Shown: one piece after another, positions 55,734 to 62,996 of the stretch
Numbering within the stretch: position 1 is the stretch's first letter
Layout: the number at the start of each line of letters is the position of its first letter
Assembly (NCBI RefSeq): GCF_007827695.1
Contig: NZ_VITA01000024.1
Span: forward strand, 1 to 64,000
Direction of reading: 5' to 3'
DNA length: 64,000 bases
DNA from: Sinorhizobium medicae
GTDB taxonomy: Bacteria > Pseudomonadota > Alphaproteobacteria > Rhizobiales > Rhizobiaceae
Made by a program: the position numbers and the translations under genes
Notes under the pieces: model-generated
Told to the model about the DNA's origin: nothing
The model's database searches: none
Seen by the model: only the letters and a program-made list of their open reading frames with translations

Positions 55734-55832
55734 TTACGCGGCCTCCTGCCGTACGGCCAGGTGGCCGATGTAGGCCGAGGCCATCAGCGCATCGGTGCTC
55801 GTCTCGCTGAACAGGTCAGTGCGAAACATCAT
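55734..55832 (-). CDS. 32-residue small protein in the early operon
   Basis: MMFRTDLFSETSTDALMASA is followed by YIGHLAVRQEAA and a TAA at 55736-55734. It has a strong GGAGGAGC RBS. The ATG overlaps the previous gene's stop (ATGATG), and the stop abuts the next gene's ATG (TAAATG). Such tight packing on both sides argues it is translated. Function unknown. Confidence 0.55.
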   Translation of the reverse strand: MMFRTDLFSETSTDALMASAYIGHLAVRQEAA

Positions 55833-56032
55833 GCTCCTCCGTTCGCCACGTGCCGCGCCGTCTGCAGCGTTCGGCAGACAGCGTCCTCGCCAACGCCAAG
55901 AACGGCGGAGAGGTCGAACGTGTCGAAATGGCCTGATTTCCAGAGGATTACGGCGGCCAGCGCCTGCAGCTCATCCATCTTGCCGCTCATGGCGGCCGAG
56001 CGTGACCGTCTCCGATCAGCCAGCTGCAGCAT
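55829..56032 (-). CDS. Small early protein
   Basis: A 67-residue protein (MLQLADRRRSRSAAMSGKMD, then LGVGEDAVCRTLQTARHVA). AAGGAGG lies 6 bases before the ATG at 56032, inside the 3' end of the previous gene (17 bp overlap). The C-terminal half looks like a short helix-turn-helix element. Unknown function. Confidence 0.55.
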   Translation of the reverse strand: MLQLADRRRSRSAAMSGKMDELQALAAVILWKSGHFDTFDLSAVLGVGEDAVCRTLQTARHVANGGA

Positions 56033-56330
56033 GCTTCCCTCCTTCCGCGCCCTCGCGCGCAATGATCTGAATTCCGACGCGGGCGTATTCCCGCGTCATG
56101 CGGATTGTGTTTGGCGCAAGCCCGTCACGGCCGCGCGTCGCCGAAAGCGCCGAGATCTCGGCTGCGAAGTAGGCAAGCCCCTCGTGAAAACCGGCCGCAG
56201 AGAGCAGCCGGTGGATAGTCACCTGGTCGCGAATGATCACCGCGAGCGGCACTTCGAGCAGCCATCGCGCCCGCGCCTGATGGTCCGGCGCATCGGCAAG
56301 TTCCTCGATGATAGGAAGCATGGAGGTCAC
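56016..56330 (-). CDS. Small early protein, helical
   Basis: A 104-residue protein (MTSMLPIIEELADAPDHQAR; ARWLLEVPLAVIIRDQVTIH; GLAYFAAEISALSATRGRDG). It appears mostly helical. Its start overlaps the stop of the methyltransferase by four bases, consistent with coupling. Not recognised. Confidence 0.55.
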   Translation of the reverse strand: MTSMLPIIEELADAPDHQARARWLLEVPLAVIIRDQVTIHRLLSAAGFHEGLAYFAAEISALSATRGRDGLAPNTIRMTREYARVGIQIIAREGAEGGKHAAAG

Positions 56331-57850
56331 TCAGCCGCCTCCCCTGACGCCGCCTCAAATCCCCACGCCGTCCAGCCCGGGCGCGGGCTGCGGCAGAACA
56401 TTTCCAGCCTCGGCATGGCGGGATAGAGCCGCTCGATCTGCTCGGCGAAGTAATCGGGCTTGGCGCTGTGCCTGCCCTTCCGCTCGCGATAGACCGTCTC
56501 CGGCTGCGAGCCGGGCAGCGGCGAAACCGGGTCGCCGCGCCTGCCGATCAGCAGCAGCTCGTGTCGATCGCGGCCCCAATAGCCGGTTCCGGCAATTTCC
56601 TTGTCCCAGATCCAGTGGTGCACATAGGTGAATCCCCACGCCGCCATGACGCGGAAAGCGTCAGGCAGCATCGGGTTGGTCGCCCAGAGGAAGAGGACCG
56701 CATCCGCCTTGGCTGGCGCCCCGATCTCGTTGAAGAGCACGCAGATCGCATCCGTCGGCATGGTCGGATAGTGGTTCTCGGCGCTCTTCTCTCGCCCCGT
56801 CACTTCCGAGCGCACGCCGAACTGCCACGGCGGATCGGCATAGATGACCGGGAACTTCTGCCCAACCTTGCCCGCCGTGGACGAGCCGGCCTCGGCCACA
56901 TGCGCCATATGCGTCAGCCGTACGGCATGACGTATCTCCTGCCGCTTCTGGCGAATTTCCTTGGCGCGCTGGACGATCTCCTTTTCCTCCAGCCGCAGCG
57001 CCTCTTCCTGCGCCGCCCGCTCCAGGTGGCTTAGGGCCTCCCCGGCATGGACGGAGATTCGCCCGTCGCGGATGGCATCGGACAGCGCCTCGACGCCATG
57101 GTCGCGCACCCGCTTTGCGGCCTTGACCGCGCGTTCGGAAATCGAGAGCCGGCGCCCCGCCTCGCGGGCGTGCAAATTTGCATCCCCGGCCGTGTTCTGA
57201 TTGATGCCGCGTTCCCAGTCGACGATCCGCGCCGCTACCATGGCGCGCTGACTTTCCGTCAGGTGCCGGCGATGCAGGTTGAGCGAGAGCACGAAGCCGA
57301 GCGGGTCCTTGCCCTCGTATTCCTTCGTCCATGCGTCGATGCCGGCCAGATGGCAAGCCGCCTCGCGGTTCCGCCCGTCGAGGATCTTGCCGTCGAGGAT
57401 CCAAACCGGCTCTTGCTGCCCGTTCGCCTCGATATCGTCCGCGAGGGGGCGCAGCTCGTCGTCGGGCAACATGGGGAAAAGGGCAGCGAGGGGATGATGC
57501 GGCAGGCGCGTCAGCGGAGGCAGGTCAGCCGTCGGCGAAGGCTCGATCTCGGCCGGCGCAGGGAGGCGATCGGCGCCCTCCTCGGGTTGAACCCGAGAAA
57601 CCGGCGCGCCGGGTCCGCCCTCGCCCCCCTGCCCGATTTCCGGCGGCGTCACGCCGGCCAGCTCGCAAAGCTTCGCCGTCGGATACCAAACCGCGCCATC
57701 CTTCCTGTCGCGAGAGAGGAGCTGACGGCTGTTCAGATTGCGGCAAACGGCGATTTCGGACTCTTTCGATGCGCGATAGATGCCTTCCCGCAACACTGCG
57801 TCGACGATCTCGCGCGCCTTCGGCCCAAGCTTCGGAAGCTGATCGCTCAC
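56327..57850 (-). CDS. ParB-like/MT-A70 adenine DNA methyltransferase fusion
   Basis: A 507-residue protein. Residues about 115-260 form a ParB-type domain (HPLAALFPMLPDDEL, IEANGQQEPVWILDGKILDGRNR), then helical segments. Residues 330-500 are an MT-A70-like methyltransferase with the catalytic YADPPWQFG motif and FLWATNPMLPDAF. It starts at GTG 57850, which overlaps the previous stop (GTGA). The ParB part may guide the enzyme to DNA sites; the product would be N6-methyladenine. Confidence 0.85.
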   Translation of the reverse strand: MSDQLPKLGPKAREIVDAVLREGIYRASKESEIAVCRNLNSRQLLSRDRKDGAVWYPTAKLCELAGVTPPEIGQGGEGGPGAPVSRVQPEEGADRLPAPAEIEPSPTADLPPLTRLPHHPLAALFPMLPDDELRPLADDIEANGQQEPVWILDGKILDGRNREAACHLAGIDAWTKEYEGKDPLGFVLSLNLHRRHLTESQRAMVAARIVDWERGINQNTAGDANLHAREAGRRLSISERAVKAAKRVRDHGVEALSDAIRDGRISVHAGEALSHLERAAQEEALRLEEKEIVQRAKEIRQKRQEIRHAVRLTHMAHVAEAGSSTAGKVGQKFPVIYADPPWQFGVRSEVTGREKSAENHYPTMPTDAICVLFNEIGAPAKADAVLFLWATNPMLPDAFRVMAAWGFTYVHHWIWDKEIAGTGYWGRDRHELLLIGRRGDPVSPLPGSQPETVYRERKGRHSAKPDYFAEQIERLYPAMPRLEMFCRSPRPGWTAWGFEAASGEAAE

Positions 57851-57999
57851 GGCCTTCTTCCTTCCGACTGTTCAATGATCTTGCAGACCTCGTCTTCGTC
57901 GATGCCGAGTTCGGCGGAGACCGAGTGCGTGTCGCGGTTTTCCTGAAGCCAGCGCGTCAGAACGCGCTCGACGAGGATCTGGCGGGAAAGCCTCGTCAT
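57847..57999 (-). CDS. 50-residue small early protein
   Basis: MTRLSRQILVERVLTRWLQE opens the protein; the end reads ELGIDEDEVCKIIEQSEGRRP. It appears helical with a possible HTH (SAELGIDEDEV). Its ATG overlaps the previous stop, and its stop overlaps the methyltransferase GTG. Function unknown. Confidence 0.6.
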   Translation of the reverse strand: MTRLSRQILVERVLTRWLQENRDTHSVSAELGIDEDEVCKIIEQSEGRRP

Positions 58000-58244
58000 T
58001 CCACCCTCGCCAGCCGGTCAAGATATTCCGCGCCTCTCGCCGTCAGCCGCACGTCGTCGCGGCTGCGGCCTGCCCACGCGACGAAACCGGAGGCAAGCGC
58101 CTTGTCGAGTGCCTCGCTATCGGCATTGCGGACGAGTTTGTAGGCGCCGCCGCCGGCGCGCACCCGCCGCAGGAAAGCGAGGCAGCGCGGGCCGACCGGT
58201 CCGCCGGCCGTCCAGCACGTGGAGGAGAGAGCGGCACCCTGCAT
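57996..58244 (-). CDS. Small early protein with winged-helix-like C-terminus
   Basis: An 82-residue protein. The C-terminal part (LASGFVAWAGRSRDDVRLTA, RGAEYLDRLARVE) resembles the end of small winged-helix or MarR-like domains. Coupled at both ends by ATGA overlaps. Unknown function. Confidence 0.55.
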   Translation of the reverse strand: MQGAALSSTCWTAGGPVGPRCLAFLRRVRAGGGAYKLVRNADSEALDKALASGFVAWAGRSRDDVRLTARGAEYLDRLARVE

Positions 58245-58465
58245 CAGTGCACCCCCTTGCGGGCGGTATCGACGAAATCGTTTCCGCGCATGGATACGAG
58301 TGCCGCACGCAGTCCGTCGACGGTCGCCTCATCGTCCAGTCCGGCCGTTATCGCGGCGGCGGCACAGGCGACAGTCACGACGCTCACGGCCATTTCCGGG
58401 TCGTCGGGCAGCAGTGCGCAGATTGCCGTCACGGTCTTTGTAGGGTTTTCGGGCTCGCCATCCAT
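58244..58465 (-). CDS. Small early protein
   Basis: A 73-residue protein (MDGEPENPTKTVTAICALLP, then VVTVACAAAAITAGLDDEAT). It is moderately hydrophobic and overlaps both neighbours by one to four bases. Not recognised. Confidence 0.5.
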   Translation of the reverse strand: MDGEPENPTKTVTAICALLPDDPEMAVSVVTVACAAAAITAGLDDEATVDGLRAALVSMRGNDFVDTARKGVH

Positions 58466-58917
58466 CAGGCGGCCCCGTCGATCATCATCGCTTCAAGGCG
58501 AGCAAGGTCCTGCTTTGCCGCCACGATGCGGTTGCGGATGGCCTGGCGTTCCGCCGCGTCGATGCGGCCATCCTCAATTGCTTGAGCGACGGTGCGAACG
58601 ACATCGTCCAGCACGCCGTCGAGGCGCAGGACCGCGCTGGCGGTGACCGCTCCGAAGCTCGAAACGCGCTCGTCCTTCACAATCCGCGACATGGCAGTGA
58701 GCAGGAACGGGTGATCGCAACGCCGGTCGAGTTCGGCGGCAAGATCGAGGCGGATGAAGCTGTCGCGCCATTCCTCGCCCGCCGACGCATATTTGGTCAG
58801 CGTCGAAGATGCGACGCCGAGCGCTTCCGCTGCCCGACTCACCCCGCCGAGCGCCTCGTAAGCCGCCGCCGTGGCGGTCTTGATGATGGATGCATGTTCG
58901 TCAGAAATTGCACGCAC
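58465..58917 (-). CDS. CII-like phage regulatory protein (Phage_CP76 type)
   Basis: A 150-residue protein with a helix-turn-helix (EALGGVSRAAEALGVASSTL) followed by LTKYASAGEEWRDSFIRLDLA and a C-terminal coiled coil (QAIEDGRIDAAERQAIRNRI). The pattern fits the CP76/CII family, which controls lysogeny versus early genes. It begins the tightly coupled early block. Confidence 0.7.
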   Translation of the reverse strand: MRAISDEHASIIKTATAAAYEALGGVSRAAEALGVASSTLTKYASAGEEWRDSFIRLDLAAELDRRCDHPFLLTAMSRIVKDERVSSFGAVTASAVLRLDGVLDDVVRTVAQAIEDGRIDAAERQAIRNRIVAAKQDLARLEAMMIDGAA

Positions 58918-59098
58918 GAAAACACCCCTGAGTTTTGGTCAAGGAAAAAATCAACCGAAAGGATTCCGTGAAGGCCGCGCGTCGGCGGCGTAGGTTCAGC
59001 CCATCAGATCAGGGAGGAACCCATGCTCTTGAGAGACGCATCAAATCTGCAACCCTTCCGCGATTATGGGATTTGTGCTCCATTGCCCGAAGGCGGGC

Positions 59099-59218
59099 AT
59101 GGAGGCGGGCGTGAACGAATTGGTCGACTGGCTGAATTTTGGATGGGCCGTGCTGGTTGCCATTCCAGGCACTATCGCGTTCGTCTGGACGCGCAACGAT
59201 CGTGCCGACCGCCGATAG
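59099..59218 (+). CDS. Small TM protein, possibly the first part of an amber-interrupted gene
   Basis: MEAGVNELVDWLNFGWAVLV gives a 39-residue TM protein ending RNDRADRR and TAG (59216-59218). GAAGG lies 6 bases upstream. In the same frame after TAG, protein-like sequence continues (EGPYGEWSFFHGPDSQGWYE, IKDRWDEPLYGRSVRIKGLL) to about 59,420. The gene may be a nonsense-interrupted pseudogene or read through. It opposes the early operon. Confidence 0.5.
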   Translation: MEAGVNELVDWLNFGWAVLVAIPGTIAFVWTRNDRADRR

Positions 59219-59373
59219 GCAGAAGGACCGTACGGCGAATGGTCGTTCTTCCACGGCCCCGACTCACAGGGCTGGTACGAAACCGAAATATCGATCAAGG
59301 ACCGCTGGGACGAGCCGCTGTATGGCCGGTCCGTTCGGATCAAAGGTCTGCTCGGCACGCGCATCGGCTTCCC

Positions 59374-59718
59374 TCACCTTTCGCCGGATGGGAGCGTCGC
59401 GATCCTCGACAAGGGGACCTCATCGGCGGTCTCCTGGACATTCTGGACATCGACAAGGACCGGGGAAAGACCATCCTCCGGCGCCACGACCTTATATGTC
59501 CGTCCATCGAAGTGGATGAGGTTGCTGTCGGCGCAATCAGGAACGACGGACATCGAGGCGATGATGTCGAAGCTGCGACTGGAGGTCGACCTGATCTCGG
59601 CCAGCAATCGCAAAACCCTATGCGTTGCGAAGCAGAGATGGACCAACAAACCCTCAAGGGCTGCAAGGAGAACGATCGCCGCCAGCAGCAAATAGGACGT
59701 GTCAAACGGTACCGTCAT
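59374..59718 (-). CDS. Single-TM early membrane protein
   Basis: A 114-residue protein from the ATG at 59718 (GAAGGG upstream). One TM helix is MTVPFDTSYLLLAAIVLLAA; a cytoplasmic or periplasmic domain follows (HFDGRTYKVVAPEDGLSPVL). It lies between cro-like and CII-like genes. Function unknown; superinfection exclusion is one possibility, with no direct evidence. Confidence 0.6.
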   Translation of the reverse strand: MTVPFDTSYLLLAAIVLLAALEGLLVHLCFATHRVLRLLAEIRSTSSRSFDIIASMSVVPDCADSNLIHFDGRTYKVVAPEDGLSPVLVDVQNVQETADEVPLSRIATLPSGER

Positions 59719-59838
59719 GTTGAACCCTTCCGATGGCCGAAAAAACAAAGGCAGGGACGCGCCGAGGCTGGGCGCGTCCCTGCCAGGTGGCAAGGTCGCC
59801 AGTTGGGAGGAGGAGACCGGTGCCTTGCTGGGGGAACA

Positions 59839-60093
59839 TCATTCGGCCGCCTCCGCCGGATGCGGCAACTCTACCGGCAGCCCCCTCGCCGCACATTTGG
59901 CGGCGTAGAGTTCCCCCGGGCGATAATTTGTGAGCGCAATGATCACGGGCCAGTGGCGATCGGGAATACCTGTCTTGCTCCACTTGTAGACGGCATCCTT
60001 CGAGATATCGCCGCCAGCCTTGCTGCTGGCCTGCGCGATGGCGTCGGGTCCGCCTGCGTCCTTGATGATCTGCTTGATAGTGGTCGTGCTCAT
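59839..60093 (-). CDS. Cro/YdaS-like repressor
   Basis: An 84-residue protein: MSTTTIKQIIKDAGGPDAIA, then KAGGDISKDAVYKWSKTGIP, a HTH with conserved KWSKTGIP typical of Cro/YdaS-type antirepressors, and HWPVIIALTN. It is divergent from the CI-like gene, as Cro is. It begins at 60093; an alternative start at 60123 would place an operator inside the gene. Confidence 0.8.
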   Translation of the reverse strand: MSTTTIKQIIKDAGGPDAIAQASSKAGGDISKDAVYKWSKTGIPDRHWPVIIALTNYRPGELYAAKCAARGLPVELPHPAEAAE

Positions 60094-60108
60094 GCATGAA
60101 TCAATAAT

Positions 60109-60161
60109 GGATTTTAAATCCAACTACAAGGCAATCGATTTCCAGACCGGAAAATATTTCC
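60109..60161. promoter_or_regulatory. Operator pair in the cro/cI intergenic region
   Basis: GGATTTTAAATCC (60109-60121) and GGAAAATATTTCC (60149-60161) both fit GGAWWWTAWWTCC and start exactly 40 bp apart. They lie between the divergent cro-like and cI-like starts. The same consensus and spacing occur again at 61469-61521. Confidence 0.75.
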
Positions 60162-60178
60162 GAAAGTATGATGCGACC

Positions 60179-60883
60179 ATGAGCTGGTGGAAGAGATTGG
60201 ATGAGCGGCGCAAGGAGCTGGGCTGGAACAAAGCCGAGTTGGCGCGCCGCTCAGGCATCCCCTACGACAACATTAACAAGTACCTGCGAGGCGAAATCGA
60301 GCAGCCGCGCGGGGATGCCCTTGAGACCCTCGCTCGGACGATCAAGCGACCGCTGCTGTGGCTCAGAGACGGTATTGAAGTCGAAGGCGGCGAGTTGGTG
60401 CCCGCACCTGGGCGCCTCGTGGCCGGGGCACTTGTCGGCAAAGCAGAGGCCGGCACGTTCAGAGAGGTCGATGCTTTTGACCAGGCCGAGCGCGAGGTGA
60501 TCGCCGTTCCGCCGGATGAGCGCTTCCCCAATGCTCGAATATTGGTTTTCGATGTTGCCGGCGATTCGATGAATGACCTCCGGCCCCGCCCGATCCTTGA
60601 TGGTGACCGATTGATTTGCGTTGCATACGAGGATGTGGCCCATGAGGCCGTGCTCCGCGACGGCATGGTCGTTGTTGTCGAGCGAACGCGTGACGGCGGG
60701 CAAACGCGTGAGTGGTCTGTGAAGCAGGTCGAGATCTATCAAGGACGCACGGAATTTCATCCGCGCTCGACCAATCCCAAGCACAAGCCGATCGTCGTAG
60801 AGCGAGACGTTTTTGCGGACGATGGCTCTCAGGTCGAGGTGGTCGGCCTGGTTCGCCGGGTTCAGAACGACCTTCCGTTTTAG
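60179..60883 (+). CDS. CI/LexA-like phage repressor with S24 peptidase domain
   Basis: A 234-residue repressor. N-terminal HTH: RRKELGWNKAELARRSGIPY, NINKYLRGEIEQP. C-terminal S24 domain with Ser in VAGDSMNDLRP and Lys in REWSVKQVEIY; the self-cleavage site is probably the AG in GKAEAGTF. RecA-stimulated cleavage would make it SOS responsive. The start MSWWKRLDERRKEL at 60179 is used; open frame extends to 60020 across the operators. Confidence 0.88.
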   Translation: MSWWKRLDERRKELGWNKAELARRSGIPYDNINKYLRGEIEQPRGDALETLARTIKRPLLWLRDGIEVEGGELVPAPGRLVAGALVGKAEAGTFREVDAFDQAEREVIAVPPDERFPNARILVFDVAGDSMNDLRPRPILDGDRLICVAYEDVAHEAVLRDGMVVVVERTRDGGQTREWSVKQVEIYQGRTEFHPRSTNPKHKPIVVERDVFADDGSQVEVVGLVRRVQNDLPF

Positions 60884-61179
60884 GCCGCAAAGCTCTTTCG
60901 AAGATCAATCGCCTGACAGGCCATGCGAATTTCGCCGAGCAACCAGCTCGGCGGCTCATTGCACATGAACGCCTGATTATCAGCGCCAACGAAGTTCATC
61001 ACGGGATAAACGCCGAAACACTCTCCCGTGTCGACTGGCGCAATGCGAGCGATACGAAAGCTATAACCCGGAAACTGTCGGCTCAAAGTGTCGGCGAAGC
61101 GCTCCTTCGCCGCCCATATATCGGCGCGTAGCGCGACCGGTGGCACCACAATGAACTCCGTAACGTCCTTACAGTCCAT
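60880..61179 (-). CDS. Phage protein of unknown function
   Basis: A 99-residue protein (MDCKDVTEFIVVPPVALRAD; FPGYSFRIARIAPVDTGECF; NEPPSWLLGEIRMACQAIDL). It ends four bases into the end of the convergent repressor gene. It overlaps the 77-residue gene upstream by 11 bases. No family assigned. Confidence 0.55.
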   Translation of the reverse strand: MDCKDVTEFIVVPPVALRADIWAAKERFADTLSRQFPGYSFRIARIAPVDTGECFGVYPVMNFVGADNQAFMCNEPPSWLLGEIRMACQAIDLRKSFAA

Positions 61180-61402
61180 AGCTTCGCTCCTGGCTAATTC
61201 CGATAATCTGCTTAACGACGCCGGCGCAGACACAGCTGAATCGGAGCGCACCAAGAAAGCCGCTCTCCACCAACTCGTCTACATCACAGGGTGCATCATC
61301 GACCGCAGGAACCTCGACCGTCCGAGATGACTCCCTCAGACAGTTGTCGCAGCGGATGTGCAGCGTGAACACTTTCGGCAAATGACGCAGCGCAACGCTC
61401 AT
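61169..61402 (-). CDS. Small zinc-ribbon-like protein
   Basis: A 77-residue protein with MSVALRHLPKVFTLHIRCDN and two Cys pairs (IRCDNCL and FSCVCAG) that could bind zinc. GAAAGGAGAAC lies before the ATG at 61402. It is the first gene of a leftward unit starting from the second operator region. Confidence 0.6.
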   Translation of the reverse strand: MSVALRHLPKVFTLHIRCDNCLRESSRTVEVPAVDDAPCDVDELVESGFLGALRFSCVCAGVVKQIIGISQERSYGL

Positions 61403-61468
61403 ATTTGTTCTCCTTTCGTTCTCATAATCCAGATGTGAACGCTTGAGTCGAGTCGTTTCCATCGGTAT

Positions 61469-61521
61469 GGAAAATAAATCCAATCCCCCATTGACGTCCG
61501 CCAAATCTGGATTTAATTTCC
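61469..61521. promoter_or_regulatory. Second operator pair between divergent early units
   Basis: GGAAAATAAATCC (61469-61481) and GGATTTAATTTCC (61509-61521) fit the cro/cI operator consensus and again start 40 bp apart. They sit between genes starting at 61402 (leftward) and 61560 (rightward). Confidence 0.7.
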
Positions 61522-61559
61522 AGATTACAAGCTTTCTTTTCATCAAACCGGAGACCAAC

Positions 61560-61742
61560 ATGCAACCGAACGGCGGAATTCACACGAGAAACACGATCAA
61601 CCGCATGGCCGAGGCGATGCGCTCGGTCGGCGATGGCTGCACTAAGGAAGATTTGTTCCTGAAAGGCTTCACCGAGCGCCAGATTTCCATCTTCGGCCCG
61701 AAGGCCACCGAGCTCGCCACCGTCATGGCCCAGGCAGCGTAG
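61560..61742 (+). CDS. Small early rightward protein
   Basis: A 60-residue protein (MQPNGGIHTRNTINRMAEAM, EDLFLKGFTERQISIFGPKA). It starts the rightward unit from the second operator region; GGAGA precedes the ATG. The helical C-terminus has a possible HTH (EDLFLKGFTERQISIF). Unknown function. Confidence 0.55.
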   Translation: MQPNGGIHTRNTINRMAEAMRSVGDGCTKEDLFLKGFTERQISIFGPKATELATVMAQAA

Positions 61743-61760
61743 CGCCATGACGAAGAGGGC

Positions 61761-61810
61761 GCGCCGCCGTGGCCCCTGCCCCTGTGGTTCACGCGCGGCG
61801 CGCTTACCCC
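61761..61810 (+). repeat. First copy of a CxCG-coding ~50 bp module
   Basis: GCGCCGCCGTGG...TGCCCCTGTGG...CGCGGCGC matches a second copy at 62077-62122 with few changes. Both copies encode a C[PS]CG motif followed by a basic, Pro-rich stretch, in front of a downstream start. The first lies in the frame of 61747-61836, which may be a short leader. Confidence 0.5.
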
Positions 61811-61836
61811 CGAAGAACTCACTGGAGATTTCCAAG

Positions 61837-62070
61837 ATGATTAAGCTTGGATCCTTTGCGAAGGACCGCATCACGAACTTCGCAGGCGTGGTGACTGGTC
61901 ATGCGGAATACATAACCGGTTGCGACCAGTACCTTCTGTCGCCTCGGAGCCCCGACAAAGAGCCAAAGTGGTTCGATGAGCAGCGGCTCGACGTAGATCC
62001 GATTATCGCTCCGATCACGATCGACAATAGCAACGGCGCCGGCGCGGACATTCCCGCACCGGTGAAGTGA
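61837..62070 (+). CDS. Small rightward early protein
   Basis: A 77-residue protein (MIKLGSFAKDRITNFAGVVT, GHAEYITGCDQYLLSPRSPD, KWFDEQRLDVDPIIAPITID). It starts at 61837, though the frame is open from 61747 through the CxCG module. GGAG lies 10 bases upstream. Family not known; similar proteins occur in rhizobial prophages. Confidence 0.6.
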   Translation: MIKLGSFAKDRITNFAGVVTGHAEYITGCDQYLLSPRSPDKEPKWFDEQRLDVDPIIAPITIDNSNGAGADIPAPVK

Positions 62071-62076
62071 CGGGGA

Positions 62077-62122
62077 GCGCCGCCGTGAGCTGCTCCTGTG
62101 GTCATGCGCGGCGCACTCACCC
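62077..62122 (+). repeat. Second copy of the CxCG-coding module
   Basis: Near-copy of 61761-61810. It falls at the start of the 30-residue frame at 62085 and encodes SCSCGHARRTHPP. Confidence 0.5.
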
Positions 62123-62177
62123 GCCTCGCCTTCACCTTACCCTTCTCCTGATCCTGCTCTGGAGCCTCTGGCCATGA
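62085..62177 (+). CDS. 30-residue small protein with hydrophobic tail
   Basis: GTG start at 62085; the protein has CSCG near its N-terminus, a basic Pro-rich part and a hydrophobic end (LTLLLILLWSLWP). The stop overlaps the next ATG (ATGA). Tentative because of the GTG start and small size. Confidence 0.4.
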   Translation: MSCSCGHARRTHPPRLHLTLLLILLWSLWP

Positions 62178-62347
62178 CTGAGCATTTCACCGGACACAAC
62201 AAGGCGCGTCTCGAAGCCAGCCCCAATCGCTTCTTCCTCGCCTGCGCCATCATCGCGCTCTCAATCGCGTTTCTCATGTCCGTAGCGCTAGCCGGTACCA
62301 CGGCCTTCCGCAAGGAATGGCAGTTCGCGTCGGATGCGAAGGTATGA
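62174..62347 (+). CDS. 57-residue membrane protein
   Basis: MTEHFTGHNKARLEASPNRF leads into a TM helix (FFLACAIIALSIAFLMSVAL) and a charged tail (RKEWQFASDAKV). Coupled to both neighbours by ATGA overlaps. Unknown function. Confidence 0.6.
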   Translation: MTEHFTGHNKARLEASPNRFFLACAIIALSIAFLMSVALAGTTAFRKEWQFASDAKV

Positions 62348-62589
62348 TGCCGCAGCTCGCCACCCACCCTGCCGGTCACGATGCCGCGACGCGCCACCAG
62401 CGGGCCAGCGCCGTACCGATAGCCGCCCTTCGCGGCCATGATCTCACCGTCGCCGAGCGCTCCGCTCTGCTCAACTGCTACGCCACGCCCGATCGCACCT
62501 TCCTCGAAATCGCCGCGACGCACGACGTCGACCGTGAGCGGCTGCAGGATCTCTGGTTCGATCTCTTCCTCTTCCCGTCCAGCCGCTGA
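62344..62589 (+). CDS. Small early protein
   Basis: An 81-residue protein (MMPQLATHPAGHDAATRHQR; LTVAERSALLNCYATPDRTF; DVDRERLQDLWFDLFLF). Mostly helical with a possible HTH (TFLEIAATHDVDRERLQDL). It overlaps the preceding stop. Unknown. Confidence 0.55.
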   Translation: MMPQLATHPAGHDAATRHQRASAVPIAALRGHDLTVAERSALLNCYATPDRTFLEIAATHDVDRERLQDLWFDLFLFPSSR

Positions 62590-62604
62590 CCCAAGGAAAT
62601 CGAA

Positions 62605-62943
62605 ATGACGGTCAAACTCCACGTCCGCAATCCCGTTCCGCCCGCCGGACTCTCCACGTCAACCGCGCTTCTCAAAGAGCCGGCCGTGCGCGCCGGCTAT
62701 CTCTCCGGCATGACGATCCCGCGCCTGGCGCTGGCCTTCGGCGTCGCCGAGTATGTGATGCAAGACTATGTCGCCGAGCGCCGCTGGGGCTGGAGCGCAG
62801 CCGAGCATCGCGGCATCCATGAAGATGGCCGCCGCACGGTCGTTTTCACCCGGGCTTCCCGCGAGACAGGCGGCTACGACATCCGCCCGATCTCCGTCCC
62901 GCGCATCACCATGCACGTCAGGGCACTGGAGGCGCGGGCATGA
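62605..62943 (+). CDS. Small protein with possible DNA-binding N-terminus
   Basis: A 112-residue protein. VRAGYLSGMTIPRLALAFGV and EYVMQDYVAERRWG resemble a HTH region; AAEHRGIHEDGRRTVVFTRA and a C-terminal strand (VPRITMHVRALEA) follow. GGAAATCGAA precedes the ATG. It overlaps the next tiny ORF (ATGA). Function unknown. Confidence 0.6.
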   Translation: MTVKLHVRNPVPPAGLSTSTALLKEPAVRAGYLSGMTIPRLALAFGVAEYVMQDYVAERRWGWSAAEHRGIHEDGRRTVVFTRASRETGGYDIRPISVPRITMHVRALEARA

Positions 62944-62996
62944 GCAAGTCGATCGAAGGCGTACTTGCCGACGCATGCGAGGAAGCGCAAAGATGA
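62940..62996 (+). CDS. 18-residue coupled reading frame
   Basis: MSKSIEGVLADACEEAQR starts in an ATGA overlap with the previous gene and ends in an overlap with the next. It may be a leader that couples translation rather than a functional protein. Confidence 0.35.
   Translation: MSKSIEGVLADACEEAQR

Noticed and set aside
59023..60099. 358-codon plus-strand frame through the cro region
   Set aside because: It overlaps the membrane protein and cro-like genes on the other strand and has Arg/Gly-rich shadow composition.
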